Source: Bacteroidaceae bacterium (GTDB taxonomy: Bacteria; Bacteroidota; Bacteroidia; Bacteroidales; Bacteroidaceae). Taken from it: DNA of 21,692 nt. Every line of letters starts with the position of its first letter. Within the stretch, counting starts at the first letter, position 1. The stretch spans positions 1 through 21,692 of the forward strand of contig JAFZUB010000074.1 of NCBI GenBank assembly GCA_017618515.1. Reading direction: 5' to 3'. A program made the position numbers and the translations under genes. Under the pieces are notes generated by a model, which made no database searches, had not been told where the DNA came from, and was given only the letters and a program-made list of their open reading frames with translations. Shown piece after piece: positions 1 to 8,800 of the stretch.

Positions 1-3000
1 AAAGAGATAGTAGCGAAGGCAGCCGACGACAACACACCTAATATATATAATACATGCAACATGCTGCGTCGTGGGGCTGCGCAGGGCTATAGCCGTATCA
101 CCTTCTCGCTCGACGACGGCACACAGTATATGGCCAAGTGGGTTGTGGGCCTGACGCGCAACAACACCTACAAGCCTATCCAGCGCGAGCTGGTGCAGCT
201 GAAGCCTAAGCACGTGACACTGGCCGACAAGAGCACCGACGTGCAGCGCATGATACAGCAGATAGTGCGGCTGGACTACAGCCAGTTTACCCGCACAGTG
301 ATATTAGCGCAGAACAGTTTTGCCAACTTCCTATCAGCTAAGCGCGGCGAGAAGTCGCAGTTGCTGGAGAAGATTACCGGCACAGAGATTTACGCCAAGA
401 TATCGAGCAAGATATTTGAGGAGACAAAGTATGCAGAGCAGGAGCTGACGGGCGCTCGCCAGTATATGGACGGATTGGCCAACGGCAGTCTCAGTGCAGA
501 GGACCTGCAGCAGACAGAGGAGAGTCTGCGCCTGCGCACGAGTCAGCTAAGCAAGAGCAAGGAAGACCTGCAGAAAGTGGAGCGCCAGATAGAGTGGCTC
601 GAACAGTATGAGCAGGCCTTGGCCGACCTGGAGCAGAAGAAAGCTGCGCTGCAGGAGGCGCGACAGGCCTACAACCAACTCTATGACCGCCAGCACGAGT
701 TGGAGCGCTACGATCTGCTGCAGCCCTTCGCCAAGATATACACCAATATCAAGCAGGCAGAGGAGACTATCGCCAGACTGAAGAACGAGACCTCCGCCAA
801 GGAAGCCGAGCAGGAGAAGTACAATCAAGAGGTGGAGATTAGCAAGGGCAGATATCGCGAAGCCAATGACCGCCTGCTATCTGCGCGCCAGACTATGACC
901 AACCGTCAGGGCGACATCAACCAAGGTCGCATGATTCAGGGCAAGCTGTCGGCAGTGCAGGCTACGCTGAAGACCACCCAAGACGATATCCGTCGCAATG
1001 AAGACGAGCTGCAGCAGCGCAACGACACCCGCAACAGCAAGGAGGCCGAACTCAACGACTGCAAGAAGCGCCTGGGCGAGGCACAGTTGGCAATGCAGAC
1101 CATGCGTCAGCACCAGGCAATGATGTCTCAAATGGAGTTTGTGCGTGCCCATCTGCAAAAGATGAACGAGATGAAGCTCGAGATAGAGGACACTCAGCAC
1201 AAGCTCGACGGATTTGGTACAGACCTGAAGCAGTGCAAGGACCGCTTTGTGGCAGAGGAAGACAACTCGCACAAGCAGCAGGAGATGCTCAACCGTCTGC
1301 AGGCCGAGCTGTTGTTGCACGAGCAGGCCAACAAGGGACTCACCTCGCAGGAGATACAAGGGCGCCTGACCAGACTGGCAGACGTGGCTATGCGCTCAGG
1401 CAACGCCATAAGGCTGTGGGGGCACATCGACAACGGCTTCACCAACATCAGCAATAAGACCGACGAACTGCGTCGGCGCAAGGCAACCCACGCCCAGCGG
1501 GCCGATGAGATAAAGGAGGCGCAGATACAGGTAGAGAAATTCTCTTACGGCTATGACCTTATCCACCAGAACTATACACTCAGCCAGAGCGAGGATGTGG
1601 CAAATATGCGCAAGTCGCTGAAGGAGGGCACGCCATGCCCCCTGTGCGGCTCCACGCATCATCCCTATCATCCCGACTCTGCCCAGCAACTCGACGACTT
1701 CATGAGTAACCTGCTGGAGCAGCACCAGCGCGCCTTTGGAGATATGCAGGGCGCCAAGCAGAGGCTGACAGAACTGCAGCAGGCCTATGACACAGAGCAC
1801 GGACAGCTGCAGGTGGAGGAGAACAACCTCGCCAGGATGAAGGAGGAACAGGCCGAGGATATAAAGGCGTGGGCGCAGTATGCCGACCTCGACAACAGCT
1901 TTGCGCAGTGTGACGAGAATGTCAATCGCGACAATCGCCGCGTGATACTCAATCAGATATACGAGTCATCCAGCAAAGAGCGCGATATCACCAAGGCACG
2001 CCTGGTGGAGTTTACCAAGCATCAGGACGAGATAAACAGAGTGAACGCCGAGATAAAGGATGTGCAGCAGAAGATAACCGAGACTTCGCGTCGCCAGACC
2101 GAGATAAAGGCCCACATGCAAATACTCGACAATCATATTACCACGTGTCAGAAGAACATAGAGGAGACGCGCAACAAGTTGGGCCGCGAGAGCTCACTTG
2201 TGGAGCCCCTGATGACTATCACGGGGTGGAAGGAGCGCTGGGCCAACTCCTATGAGGCTTTTGATCGCGAGCTTGCAGCCATAAAGGCGAAGTGGGATGA
2301 CGGCAACGAAACGCTTACCCAGGAGGAGAGCACTCGATTCCGTTTGCAGCAAGAGCTCACCACGCTGCAGAAAGCCTCTGAGGACCTGCAACGCGCAAGG
2401 CGCGACCTTGTAGGCAAGGCTGATGTGATGCAGCAGGACATCAACCGCCTGCAGGCAGAGTTGCAGACACTCTTTGGCGACAGCACCGTCGATAAGGAGG
2501 CTGATCGCTTGGAGATGGCAGTGAAGACCGCAGAAGAGGACTCGCAGAAAGCCATGGCGCGCTATAACGAGGTGCGCCAGAGTCTCGACAAGATTTCCGG
2601 TGAGATAACGAGCCTGTGTCAGCAGTGCGAAGCGCAGGAGAAGGAACACCGCGATCTGCGCACTAAGCTCGACATAGAGATATCGCGCTTCAACACTGGC
2701 CAGGACTACACGTTGCAATATTTTGAGCTCGACAAATACTTCAGCGACCCGCAGAGTTGGCAGCAACTGCGTAAGACCATCGACGACCACAAGAAGCGAG
2801 TCGCCGCAGAGCAGTTTAAGGTAGAGTCAGCATCGCAAGAGGTGGCTAAGCTCGAGGCATCGCCCTCGCGGCCGGCAGAGGAAGAGGAGCACAGTGTGGC
2901 AGGCATGCGCACAGCCCGTGAGATGCTAATCAAGAAAGTGGAGGAGATAGAGAAAGAGCGCAACTCGCTGGAGTTTGTGGTCAAGACACACAAGGATAGC

Positions 3001-3558
3001 ATACAGAATATGGAGTTCTATCGCCCCACGCTCGAGAAAGCGGAGGCCAACTGGCAGGCATGGAAGCAGTTGTGCGATGTGCTCGGCAGTGCCGACGGCA
3101 ATGCCTTCCGCGAGATAGCGCAGTGCTACACCTTCGACTTTCTCGTGGATTTCGCCAATCTGCAGCTCGCCGACCTCACGTCGCGCTATTATCTGCGCAA
3201 GCGCCGCAACACACTGCAGCTGGAGGTGGTGGATCGCTATATGCTCGACCAGGTGAGAGCCGTCAACTCCCTCTCCGGCGGAGAGACCTTCATTGTGAGC
3301 CTTGCCCTCGCGCTGGGACTCTCGGCCCTCTCCGGCAACAATCTTGAGATAGGCAGCCTATTCATAGACGAGGGCTTCGGCAATCTGGACAACGAGAATC
3401 TAAATATGGTGATAGACGCGCTGAGCAACCTGCCGCGCACACAACACCGCAAGGTGGGAGTGATCAGCCATACCGAATTGATACAATCGCGCATCTCACC
3501 CAAGATTTGCCTCATACCCGAAACGGGAGGCCGTAGCAGAATAGAAGTCAAAGGATGA
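1..3558 (+). CDS. sbcC: SbcC-type exonuclease subunit, SMC-like ATPase (5' end outside window)
   Basis: This is the large subunit of the SbcCD (Rad50/Mre11-like) nuclease, which processes hairpins and DNA ends. The frame is open from base 1, so the gene starts upstream and the Met at 61 is internal; the Walker A motif lies outside the window. The first visible part (RRGAAQGYSRITF, then YMAKWVV) matches the SbcC segment after Walker A. Two long Glu/Gln/Lys-rich coiled-coil arms flank a zinc hook with CPLC at 1636-1647. The C-terminal ATPase half has the signature SLSGGETF (about 3265-3288), Walker B LFIDEGFG (about 3358-3381) and a switch His in ISHTE (about 3460-3474). SbcD, the nuclease partner, is expected just upstream but cannot be seen. 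The stop overlaps the next start by 4 bp (ATGA), suggesting translational coupling. The family assignment is firm. Confidence 0.95.
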   Translation, partial: KEIVAKAADDNTPNIYNTCNMLRRGAAQGYSRITFSLDDGTQYMAKWVVGLTRNNTYKPIQRELVQLKPKHVTLADKSTDVQRMIQQIVRLDYSQFTRTVILAQNSFANFLSAKRGEKSQLLEKITGTEIYAKISSKIFEETKYAEQELTGARQYMDGLANGSLSAEDLQQTEESLRLRTSQLSKSKEDLQKVERQIEWLEQYEQALADLEQKKAALQEARQAYNQLYDRQHELERYDLLQPFAKIYTNIKQAEETIARLKNETSAKEAEQEKYNQEVEISKGRYREANDRLLSARQTMTNRQGDINQGRMIQGKLSAVQATLKTTQDDIRRNEDELQQRNDTRNSKEAELNDCKKRLGEAQLAMQTMRQHQAMMSQMEFVRAHLQKMNEMKLEIEDTQHKLDGFGTDLKQCKDRFVAEEDNSHKQQEMLNRLQAELLLHEQANKGLTSQEIQGRLTRLADVAMRSGNAIRLWGHIDNGFTNISNKTDELRRRKATHAQRADEIKEAQIQVEKFSYGYDLIHQNYTLSQSEDVANMRKSLKEGTPCPLCGSTHHPYHPDSAQQLDDFMSNLLEQHQRAFGDMQGAKQRLTELQQAYDTEHGQLQVEENNLARMKEEQAEDIKAWAQYADLDNSFAQCDENVNRDNRRVILNQIYESSSKERDITKARLVEFTKHQDEINRVNAEIKDVQQKITETSRRQTEIKAHMQILDNHITTCQKNIEETRNKLGRESSLVEPLMTITGWKERWANSYEAFDRELAAIKAKWDDGNETLTQEESTRFRLQQELTTLQKASEDLQRARRDLVGKADVMQQDINRLQAELQTLFGDSTVDKEADRLEMAVKTAEEDSQKAMARYNEVRQSLDKISGEITSLCQQCEAQEKEHRDLRTKLDIEISRFNTGQDYTLQYFELDKYFSDPQSWQQLRKTIDDHKKRVAAEQFKVESASQEVAKLEASPSRPAEEEEHSVAGMRTAREMLIKKVEEIEKERNSLEFVVKTHKDSIQNMEFYRPTLEKAEANWQAWKQLCDVLGSADGNAFREIAQCYTFDFLVDFANLQLADLTSRYYLRKRRNTLQLEVVDRYMLDQVRAVNSLSGGETFIVSLALALGLSALSGNNLEIGSLFIDEGFGNLDNENLNMVIDALSNLPRTQHRKVGVISHTELIQSRISPKICLIPETGGRSRIEVKG

Positions 3559-4094
3559 AAACATTCGTCCATAAGATAAGGCGCCGCATGGCATTGATGC
3601 GCAACAACTTCGGTTCGCGTTGCGTGCAGTCGCCCTACGCTTGGCAGTTTATTAACGATGTGCTGAGGAATCGCACGCCCTATCATGCCTACGCCGACCT
3701 CAAAGACCAGCTGCGTGGCCTCAGTCGTCGCAACCGCAAGATAGCCAAGATGCTGCTGCGCCTGGCCAATCATCTACAGCCCGCTACGGTATGGCTGCCA
3801 GAGGAGCACAAGCATTTCGCCCCTTTCGTGGAACGCGGATGCAGCAAGACAGTAGTGCAACAGGCAGCAGCCGATGCTCAAAGCTCAAGCCCCGTAAGGT
3901 TTTGCGACGCAGAGGGTAACACTACCGCCATCGTGGTCTTGGGGCTGAACAGCACGGCAGCGTCTCTCCGTAATTGGTGCACGCTGCAGGCAAGCACGTG
4001 GGCAACCCTGACCTTCGATCTCGGCCACACAGGCGTCATCCTTGCGAACAATGCATATACTAAGCAGCAATACATTTGTAGAGTTAGGAGTTAA
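3555..4094 (+). CDS. Small protein resembling a truncated class I methyltransferase-like family of Bacteroidota
   Basis: This 179-residue protein is translationally coupled to sbcC by an ATGA overlap. Residues about 22-48 (RCVQSPYAWQFINDVL, then TPYHAYADL) resemble the N-terminus of Bacteroidota proteins annotated as SAM-dependent methyltransferases, which as I recall usually read HSPFAFDF followed by YYAY and run to about 230-260 residues. The end (WATLTFDLGHTGVIL, then KQQYI) resembles that family's C-terminus. The middle is short, and I see no glycine-rich SAM-binding loop; its expected place reads ATVWLPEEH. The protein therefore looks like a shortened, probably catalytically inactive member. 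The last codons and the stop lie in a heptamer repeat (GAGTTAG, GAGTTAA). There is no signal peptide or membrane segment. The gene being real is likely; the methyltransferase link is inferred from remembered sequence patterns. Confidence 0.7.
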   Translation: MKTFVHKIRRRMALMRNNFGSRCVQSPYAWQFINDVLRNRTPYHAYADLKDQLRGLSRRNRKIAKMLLRLANHLQPATVWLPEEHKHFAPFVERGCSKTVVQQAAADAQSSSPVRFCDAEGNTTAIVVLGLNSTAASLRNWCTLQASTWATLTFDLGHTGVILANNAYTKQQYICRVRS

Positions 4095-4125
4095 ATTACA
4101 TATGGTCAAATAACCAAATAGTCAA
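4081..4125 (+). repeat. Short tandem repeats at the gene junction (2 heptamers, then 3 octamers)
   Basis: GAGTTAG and GAGTTAA at 4081-4094 are two heptamer units that encode the last residues and the stop of the upstream gene. They are followed at 4102-4125 by three octamers: ATGGTCAA, ATAACCAA and ATAGTCAA. The 38-bp gap before the adenosyltransferase start consists largely of this repeat. No promoter or hairpin is seen here, so read-through from sbcC is plausible. Confidence 0.6.
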
Positions 4126-4132
4126 ATAGAGT

Positions 4133-4642
4133 ATGTCCAAGATTTACACTAAAACCGGCGATAGCGGTCAGACATCCCTTGTGGGAGGCCAGCGCGTAGA
4201 AAAGACACATCCTCGTCTGGAAGCATACGGCACAGTGGATGAACTGACTAGTCATCTTGGTCTGCTTCGCTCGATGATAAGCGAAGAGCAGTACAAGAAC
4301 TTCATTCTTAACATACAGAAGGCACTCTTCAGTCTGTCGGCGCAACTGGCTACGCCGGCCGAGTCTAAATATCAGCCCGAGCCGTTTGCTGCGGGACAGG
4401 TAGAGGTGCTTGAGGCAGAGATAGACCGTCTGCAGGCGGAGCTGCCGCCATTCCGCTGCTTCATCATTCCCGGCGAGGGGCAGGCCAGCAGTCAGGCGCA
4501 CGTGTGCCGCACAGTATGCCGTCGCGCCGAGCGCTGCATACTTGCAATGACGCAGGAGTGCGAGGTGAGCAGCGAGGTGCTGCGCTATATAAACCGTCTG
4601 TCAGACTATCTCTTTGTCCTTTCCAGACGTTTGGAAGCATAG
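4133..4642 (+). CDS. Cob(I)alamin adenosyltransferase, PduO/MMAB type
   Basis: The enzyme transfers the 5'-deoxyadenosyl group of ATP to cob(I)alamin, making the adenosylcobalamin needed by enzymes such as methylmalonyl-CoA mutase in the succinate/propionate pathway of Bacteroidales. The 169 residues match the usual family length. Conserved blocks are the ATP-binding N-terminus TKTGDSGQTSLVGGQRVEK (residues 6-24), the YGTVDEL block (32-38), CRRAER (129-134) and INRLSDYLFVLSR (153-165). It is a soluble cytoplasmic helical-bundle protein, normally a trimer. It follows a junction made of short tandem repeats, with no promoter of its own visible, so it may be read with the upstream genes. No cobalamin riboswitch was recognised upstream. 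Family assignment is near certain; the in vivo client enzyme is inferred. Confidence 0.96.
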   Translation: MSKIYTKTGDSGQTSLVGGQRVEKTHPRLEAYGTVDELTSHLGLLRSMISEEQYKNFILNIQKALFSLSAQLATPAESKYQPEPFAAGQVEVLEAEIDRLQAELPPFRCFIIPGEGQASSQAHVCRTVCRRAERCILAMTQECEVSSEVLRYINRLSDYLFVLSRRLEA

Positions 4643-4713
4643 CTTCTTACATCTTTTAACAAATCGAGTGTATTTTTTTCTGCAAAAAATTAGTCAGTAA
4701 TATAAAAAACTAT

Positions 4714-4721
4714 TACTTTTG
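4714..4721 (+). promoter_or_regulatory. Bacteroidota -7 promoter element for the DUF2795 gene
   Basis: TACTTTTG matches the TAnnTTTG consensus of the Bacteroidota primary sigma factor. It lies about 65 bp before the ATG at 4787, within an AT-rich stretch. No good -33 TTG is seen at the expected distance. Confidence 0.7.
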
Positions 4722-4751
4722 CACGCCGTTAGAAAAAATAGTAACTAAAAC

Positions 4752-4780
4752 GTACATTGTACATCGTCAAATTGTAAATC
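4752..4780 (+). repeat. Imperfect heptamer-like tandem repeat in the leader
   Basis: GTACATT, GTACATC, GTCAAATT and GTAAATC follow one another in the short leader of the DUF2795 gene. The first two units also form a small palindrome, GTACA-T-TGTAC (4752-4762). It is AT-rich like the other junction repeats in this window. It may belong to the same repeat class, but the units are degenerate. Confidence 0.45.
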
Positions 4781-4786
4781 AGCTTT

Positions 4787-5008
4787 ATGTATTGGACACT
4801 CGAACTTGCATCCAAATTGGAGGATGCACCATGGCCTGCAACAAAGGAAGAACTCATTGATTACGCCATGCGCTCTGGAGCGCCGTTGGAAGTGGTGGAG
4901 AATCTGCAAGAGATAGAAGATGAGGGCGAGGCATACGAAAACATAGAAGACCTCTGGCCCGATTATCCCACAAAAGAAGACTTCTTCTTCAATGAGGACG
5001 AGTATTAA
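4787..5008 (+). CDS. DUF2795 family small acidic protein
   Basis: This 73-residue, strongly acidic protein begins MYWTLELASKLEDAPWP and ends DFFFNEDEY, the pattern I recognise from the DUF2795 family that is widespread in Bacteroidota. The N-terminal two thirds (ATKEELIDYAMRSGAP, then VVENLQEI) look like a compact helical domain of the kind that puts Leu/Ile faces on short helices, and the tail is rich in Glu and Asp. There is no signal peptide, Cys or metal motif. It has its own TAnnTTTG promoter and a strong intrinsic terminator, so it appears to be a separate short transcript. The molecular function is unknown. Family assignment is confident; no role is proposed. Confidence 0.88.
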   Translation: MYWTLELASKLEDAPWPATKEELIDYAMRSGAPLEVVENLQEIEDEGEAYENIEDLWPDYPTKEDFFFNEDEY

Positions 5009-5010
5009 AG

Positions 5011-5055
5011 AATCAAGCGATGTGACTGTAGTCGCATCGCTTGATTAATTTTTTT
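5011..5055 (+). terminator. Intrinsic terminator after the DUF2795 gene
   Basis: A perfect 12-bp stem, AATCAAGCGATG (5011-5022) with CATCGCTTGATT (5035-5046), contains a further GACT/AGTC pairing inside. It is followed by seven T residues at 5049-5055. The stem starts two bases after the stop codon. Confidence 0.9.
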
Positions 5056-5086
5056 CAACTATCAATTTTCAATTTTCAATTCTCAA
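5052..5086 (+). repeat. Five tandem heptamers (NNNTCAA) reaching the start codon
   Basis: The units are TTTTCAA, CTATCAA, TTTTCAA, TTTTCAA and TTCTCAA, with an exact 7-bp period. The final A is the first base of the ATG at 5086. The first unit shares bases with the terminator T-tract. Thus the whole 5' region of the next gene is terminator plus repeat, with no recognisable promoter. Confidence 0.85.
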
Positions 5087-5841
5087 TGAACGTTAAAGTA
5101 CATACTCCCAAAGAGATGAAGCCGGGCGGTGGAATATCGACGTGGAAACAATTCCTGATGGCGCTGCTGGCCACCACCATCTCCATAGCGCTTACCTTTG
5201 GCACGGCAGCCATTATTGACCACAATAAGAAGCAGAAGGAAAAGCGCGAGATAGTGATGATGGTGATGTGTGACATGGATAACTCGCTGGTAGCATTAGA
5301 GAAAGCCGACTCTATGATAATGCGCTCGATGGACATCCAGCTGCAGTTGGCAAAGGACCCTACTAAGTTCAACGAAGTGCGTTTCAGTCTTGCCCACCTG
5401 CTGCCGATGCCGGAGTATGCGAGTACAGTAGAAAACATTTTCTCGTCGAGCATCGAAACCATCAACACCGTGGGCAATGTGCTTTTCACCGAGATTGTAG
5501 CAGATTTTTACCAGTGTCGTGCGCTGTATAAGACCAATGTCTGCGACTCGATATACACTATTATAAATAGAGATCTCCCCTTCACCACAGTGGAGGGCAC
5601 CCTCGATTTTAATTACTCATTCTATGCTCTCATGAGCCATGATTTCCTGCATAACATGCAGCAACTGTTTGCACAGGGGCAGCAGATGATGAGTGTCTCC
5701 GACGAAGAGATAGAAGCCTATCGCACGGAGCGCGAGAGGATGAAGGCAGGCATGGAAGACAAGGAGAAAGCCCGCGACTCAATAATGGAAGTCGTGATCC
5801 AGCTGCAAAGGGAGATCGACAGTGCGAAGAAGAACCTGTAA
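5086..5841 (+). CDS. Membrane-anchored protein of unknown function
   Basis: I chose the ATG at 5086 (251 residues). A longer reading from a TTG at 5041 would translate the terminator arm and tandem repeat as MINFFQLSIFNFQFS, which is not credible. One membrane segment is visible at about residues 22-44 (FLMALLATTISIALTFGTAA), followed by a basic stretch (KKQKEKRE), so a short N-terminus and a long C-terminal domain are expected. The C-terminal part is mostly helical and ends in a charged segment (residues about 205-251) likely to form a coiled coil. The layout recalls small Bacteroidota one-pass membrane families such as DUF6090, but I cannot assign it. It lies tail to tail with the secreted peptidase gene, sharing a hairpin. 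No promoter of its own is visible. Confidence 0.82.
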   Translation: MNVKVHTPKEMKPGGGISTWKQFLMALLATTISIALTFGTAAIIDHNKKQKEKREIVMMVMCDMDNSLVALEKADSMIMRSMDIQLQLAKDPTKFNEVRFSLAHLLPMPEYASTVENIFSSSIETINTVGNVLFTEIVADFYQCRALYKTNVCDSIYTIINRDLPFTTVEGTLDFNYSFYALMSHDFLHNMQQLFAQGQQMMSVSDEEIEAYRTERERMKAGMEDKEKARDSIMEVVIQLQREIDSAKKNL

Positions 5842-5859
5842 GGGTTACTCCTTCGCACT
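5821..5859. terminator. Hairpin shared by two convergent gene ends (possible terminator)
   Basis: AGTGCGAAG (5821-5829) pairs perfectly with CTTCGCACT (5851-5859), and AACC/GGTT can pair inside. The left arm is within the last codons of the membrane protein gene and the right arm lies before the end of the minus-strand peptidase gene. There is no T-tract on either side, so termination is only a possibility. Confidence 0.4.
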
Positions 5860-5870
5860 CGCTAATTCAG

Positions 5871-8800
5871 TTATCTTACGACGATTTTCTTTCCGTTGGC
5901 GATGTAGATGCCAGCAGGGAAGGAGATAATGTGTACGCCCTCTACGGTGTCGTTGAAGACACACTGGCCGTCGAGGGTGTAAACCTTTACAGTCTCGCCC
6001 TTCTCGAAGGCGAAACGTATGCCGCCGAGCGTGCCTTCAATACTGGTGGTCTTGCCCTCGCGGATGGCATTATAGACATGGGTGATGCCGTCGGCGTCTA
6101 TAACCTCGGTGGCTGCATCGGCATCAAGGTCAAGAGTGAAGACTCCGGTGCTGGGGCTCCATGCGTCGCCGTCGGGACCGAAGCCTATGCGGCTGAGGTC
6201 AATGGCATTGGAGGTGCGATCTTTCACGCTGCCAGTGCTCTGATTGAAGTCGTAGTAGGCCACGAGGCCGTTCTTATCTACGAGGTCCTCGATATTGGTG
6301 AGGGGAGCATTGATCAACCCCTTCATGGTGGAGAGGGAGAGAGCCTTGCTCCAGATACGCAGCTCGTCAATCTGACCCCTGTAGCCGTTGTCGCCACCAC
6401 TCAGGAAGAGCTTACCCCAGTCAGTGGTGGAGGTGCCGATACGTGTGGTGGGACTGGCAAAGAGAACTCCGTCGCGGTAGAACTTCACGGCGCCGAAGGT
6501 GTAGCTGACGGCGTAGTGGTGCCATGTACTGGAGAGGACAAATCCGTTGCCCGACTTGGCGGTCTTATCACCTACGGTGACCGACATATTGCCATCGTGG
6601 TCGGTGGTGATAGTTACCATGTCGTTTTCTGTAGTCATGTTGAGGGCTCCTTCGCAGACGTAGGGCAACATCCACCACTCGATGGTGAAAGCCTTGGTGC
6701 CCTCGCCAAAGAGATTGGTCGTTGACTCCAGCTGTTCGCTGCCGCTCATGATGAGACCATTCTTGCTGTCGGCGTTGAGCACCATCAGCAGGCCTTGCTC
6801 GGTGTGGGTGGTGGTGCCGATGCTGTTACCTGACTCAAGAGTGATGTCGTAGTAGCCTGGATGCGTGGGAGTGAAAGATGAAGACTGGCCGTTGACTTCA
6901 TAGTCGTGGATGCCGTTGGTGATGGTCCACTTCCATGTCTCGGGATTCTGTAGTGTCTCGTCAACGAGATAGGTGGTCTCGCCGAGCATGATGTTGGGAG
7001 GATTGACAGCAAAGGCCACGCGCGGTGCCGAAGGTGACACGGTGACATAGAGCGTCTTGCTGCTCTCGCCGCCACTGTTGCGTGCCGTGAGGGTGATGGG
7101 GAACACACCGGTGCGGCTGTAGGTGACGCCGGCATTGACGCTGTGTACCTCCTCTTGGTCGGCGCCGGGGGTGCTCCATGTGAAGGTGCAGTTGGAGCCG
7201 CTTGACTGATTGGCGAGACAGAAGAGGTCGCCCGCGGCCTGCTCGGTGTTGGCTATGGTGAAGTCGGCCACAGGAGCCTCGGGGCTCACCACAGTGACTT
7301 CTTGCGTTGTTTCAGCGGTGGTGCCGTCGATACAGGTGGCGGTGTGAGTGACCTGATAGGTGCCAGGCTGCTCAAAGGTGATGTAGGGAGCGCTGCTAGT
7401 GGTAGTAGGCGTAGTGGCCTCGGGGGCTGACCACTGCCAGTTGACGGTATTGATCAGCGCAGTGCTCTTGAAGTTGAGCGGCTCGCCGGCATAGAGGGTT
7501 CCCTGCGGCGCATTGAAGGTGGCGGCGTAGGTAGTGATGGCGCCCTTGAGTATGCTGTCGTCGGTCTTGGTCTCTCCATCGCTCAGCACCATGTCATAGC
7601 CGGAGGCGAGGTCTTTGATGTAGCGCTGGCCGTTGCGCTCTATGATGGTCATTGGGTAGTAGGCCACGAGGTCGCTGTGCGCAGTGGGGCAGGCGACGGT
7701 AAGGCCCTTGTTGCGGTAGATGTCAGCCATGGAACGGGCAGTGCTCCATATACGCAGCTCGTCGATCTGGGCGTCAAAATTGCGAAGCGAGAAGGTGCTG
7801 AGTGCGGGTATGCCAGCGTAGGATTCGGAAGCGATATTGCCCTTCTTCATTCCGTCGACATAAAGAGTCATCTGGTTGACGTCGGCCACGATGGCGATGT
7901 GATACCATGTGCCGGCCTTGACGGTGTTAGCTTTGGTGATGATACGGTCGTTGGTGTCCCATCCACACTGTATCTGGCCGGTGGCGGTGATGCAGAAGAA
8001 CAGCGACCCCCAGTTTTCGCCCATCTGCTGGTTGTAGCTCTTGATGCTGGTTGGCTTGAGCCAAAACTCTATGGTGCCTTGCTTGATGCCCTCGCTGAGC
8101 AGGCCGTTGACGGAGGCAGAAGCATCGCTGAGTTGTAGCACCTGATTGCTCTCCTCGTTAAACAGCTCGCCCTGTTTGCGGCCCGGAGTGCTGAGCTTCG
8201 ACACCAGGCGCCTGTTGCGGTAGCTATATGCGGTGGCCACATAGTAAGTGGCGTCCTCGTTGTCAACAATATATGAGTGGCTGGTGGCAGGCACCTCGGC
8301 AATCTTGTCGGCACCTTTATAAACATAATAGCGTGCTATCTCATAGCTCGAAGGCATTGGCTCACTCCAGGTGAGACGCTTACCGCTGAGTGCTACGTTG
8401 AGCGGAGCGTAGATTTGCTGACCGATAGTAGTGAGGGAGAGTAGCGTGGTCTTGCCGCCATTGAGAATCGCCACGGTATCTACGCGGGTAGGTATTTCCA
8501 TGCCCTCGGGGTCGTGGGTGTAGTCCATGAGCGACAGACGATAGACTGTGCCAGAGCCTACGGCTTTCTGCTTGGAATTAATCTTGAGGAAATACTTCAC
8601 GGGCTTGGTCAGATCAAAGGTGGAGGAGAGGTCGGTAACATCGTAGCCAAACTCTATGGGCTCGTAGTTCATCCTGCCCTTCCATTTGCCCAGCATTGGC
8701 ACTTCGGGCTCAGGCAGATTGTTTTTGTCTGTTTCGTCCTTCTGCCCGTTGCCTGCGTAGTCGAAGAAAGGCATGACCTCAACCTTCTGCGGCTCAGTGG

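Noticed and set aside
61..63. Start codon for sbcC
   Set aside because: The frame is open to base 1 and SbcC needs its Walker A region upstream, so this Met is internal.
4643..4786. Cobalamin riboswitch near the adenosyltransferase gene
   Set aside because: The region downstream of the adenosyltransferase and the 38 bp upstream are too short or AT-rich and show no B12-box-like conserved core or multi-stem structure.
5041..5085. Longer TTG start for the membrane protein
   Set aside because: The extra residues would be encoded by a terminator arm and the heptamer repeat; the ATG at 5086 directly follows the array and gives a sensible N-terminus.
5931..6725. Open frame of 264 codons on the plus strand opposite the secreted peptidase gene
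   Set aside because: The minus-strand frame carries clear LamG and T9SS tail sequence here; the plus-strand product has no recognisable features.
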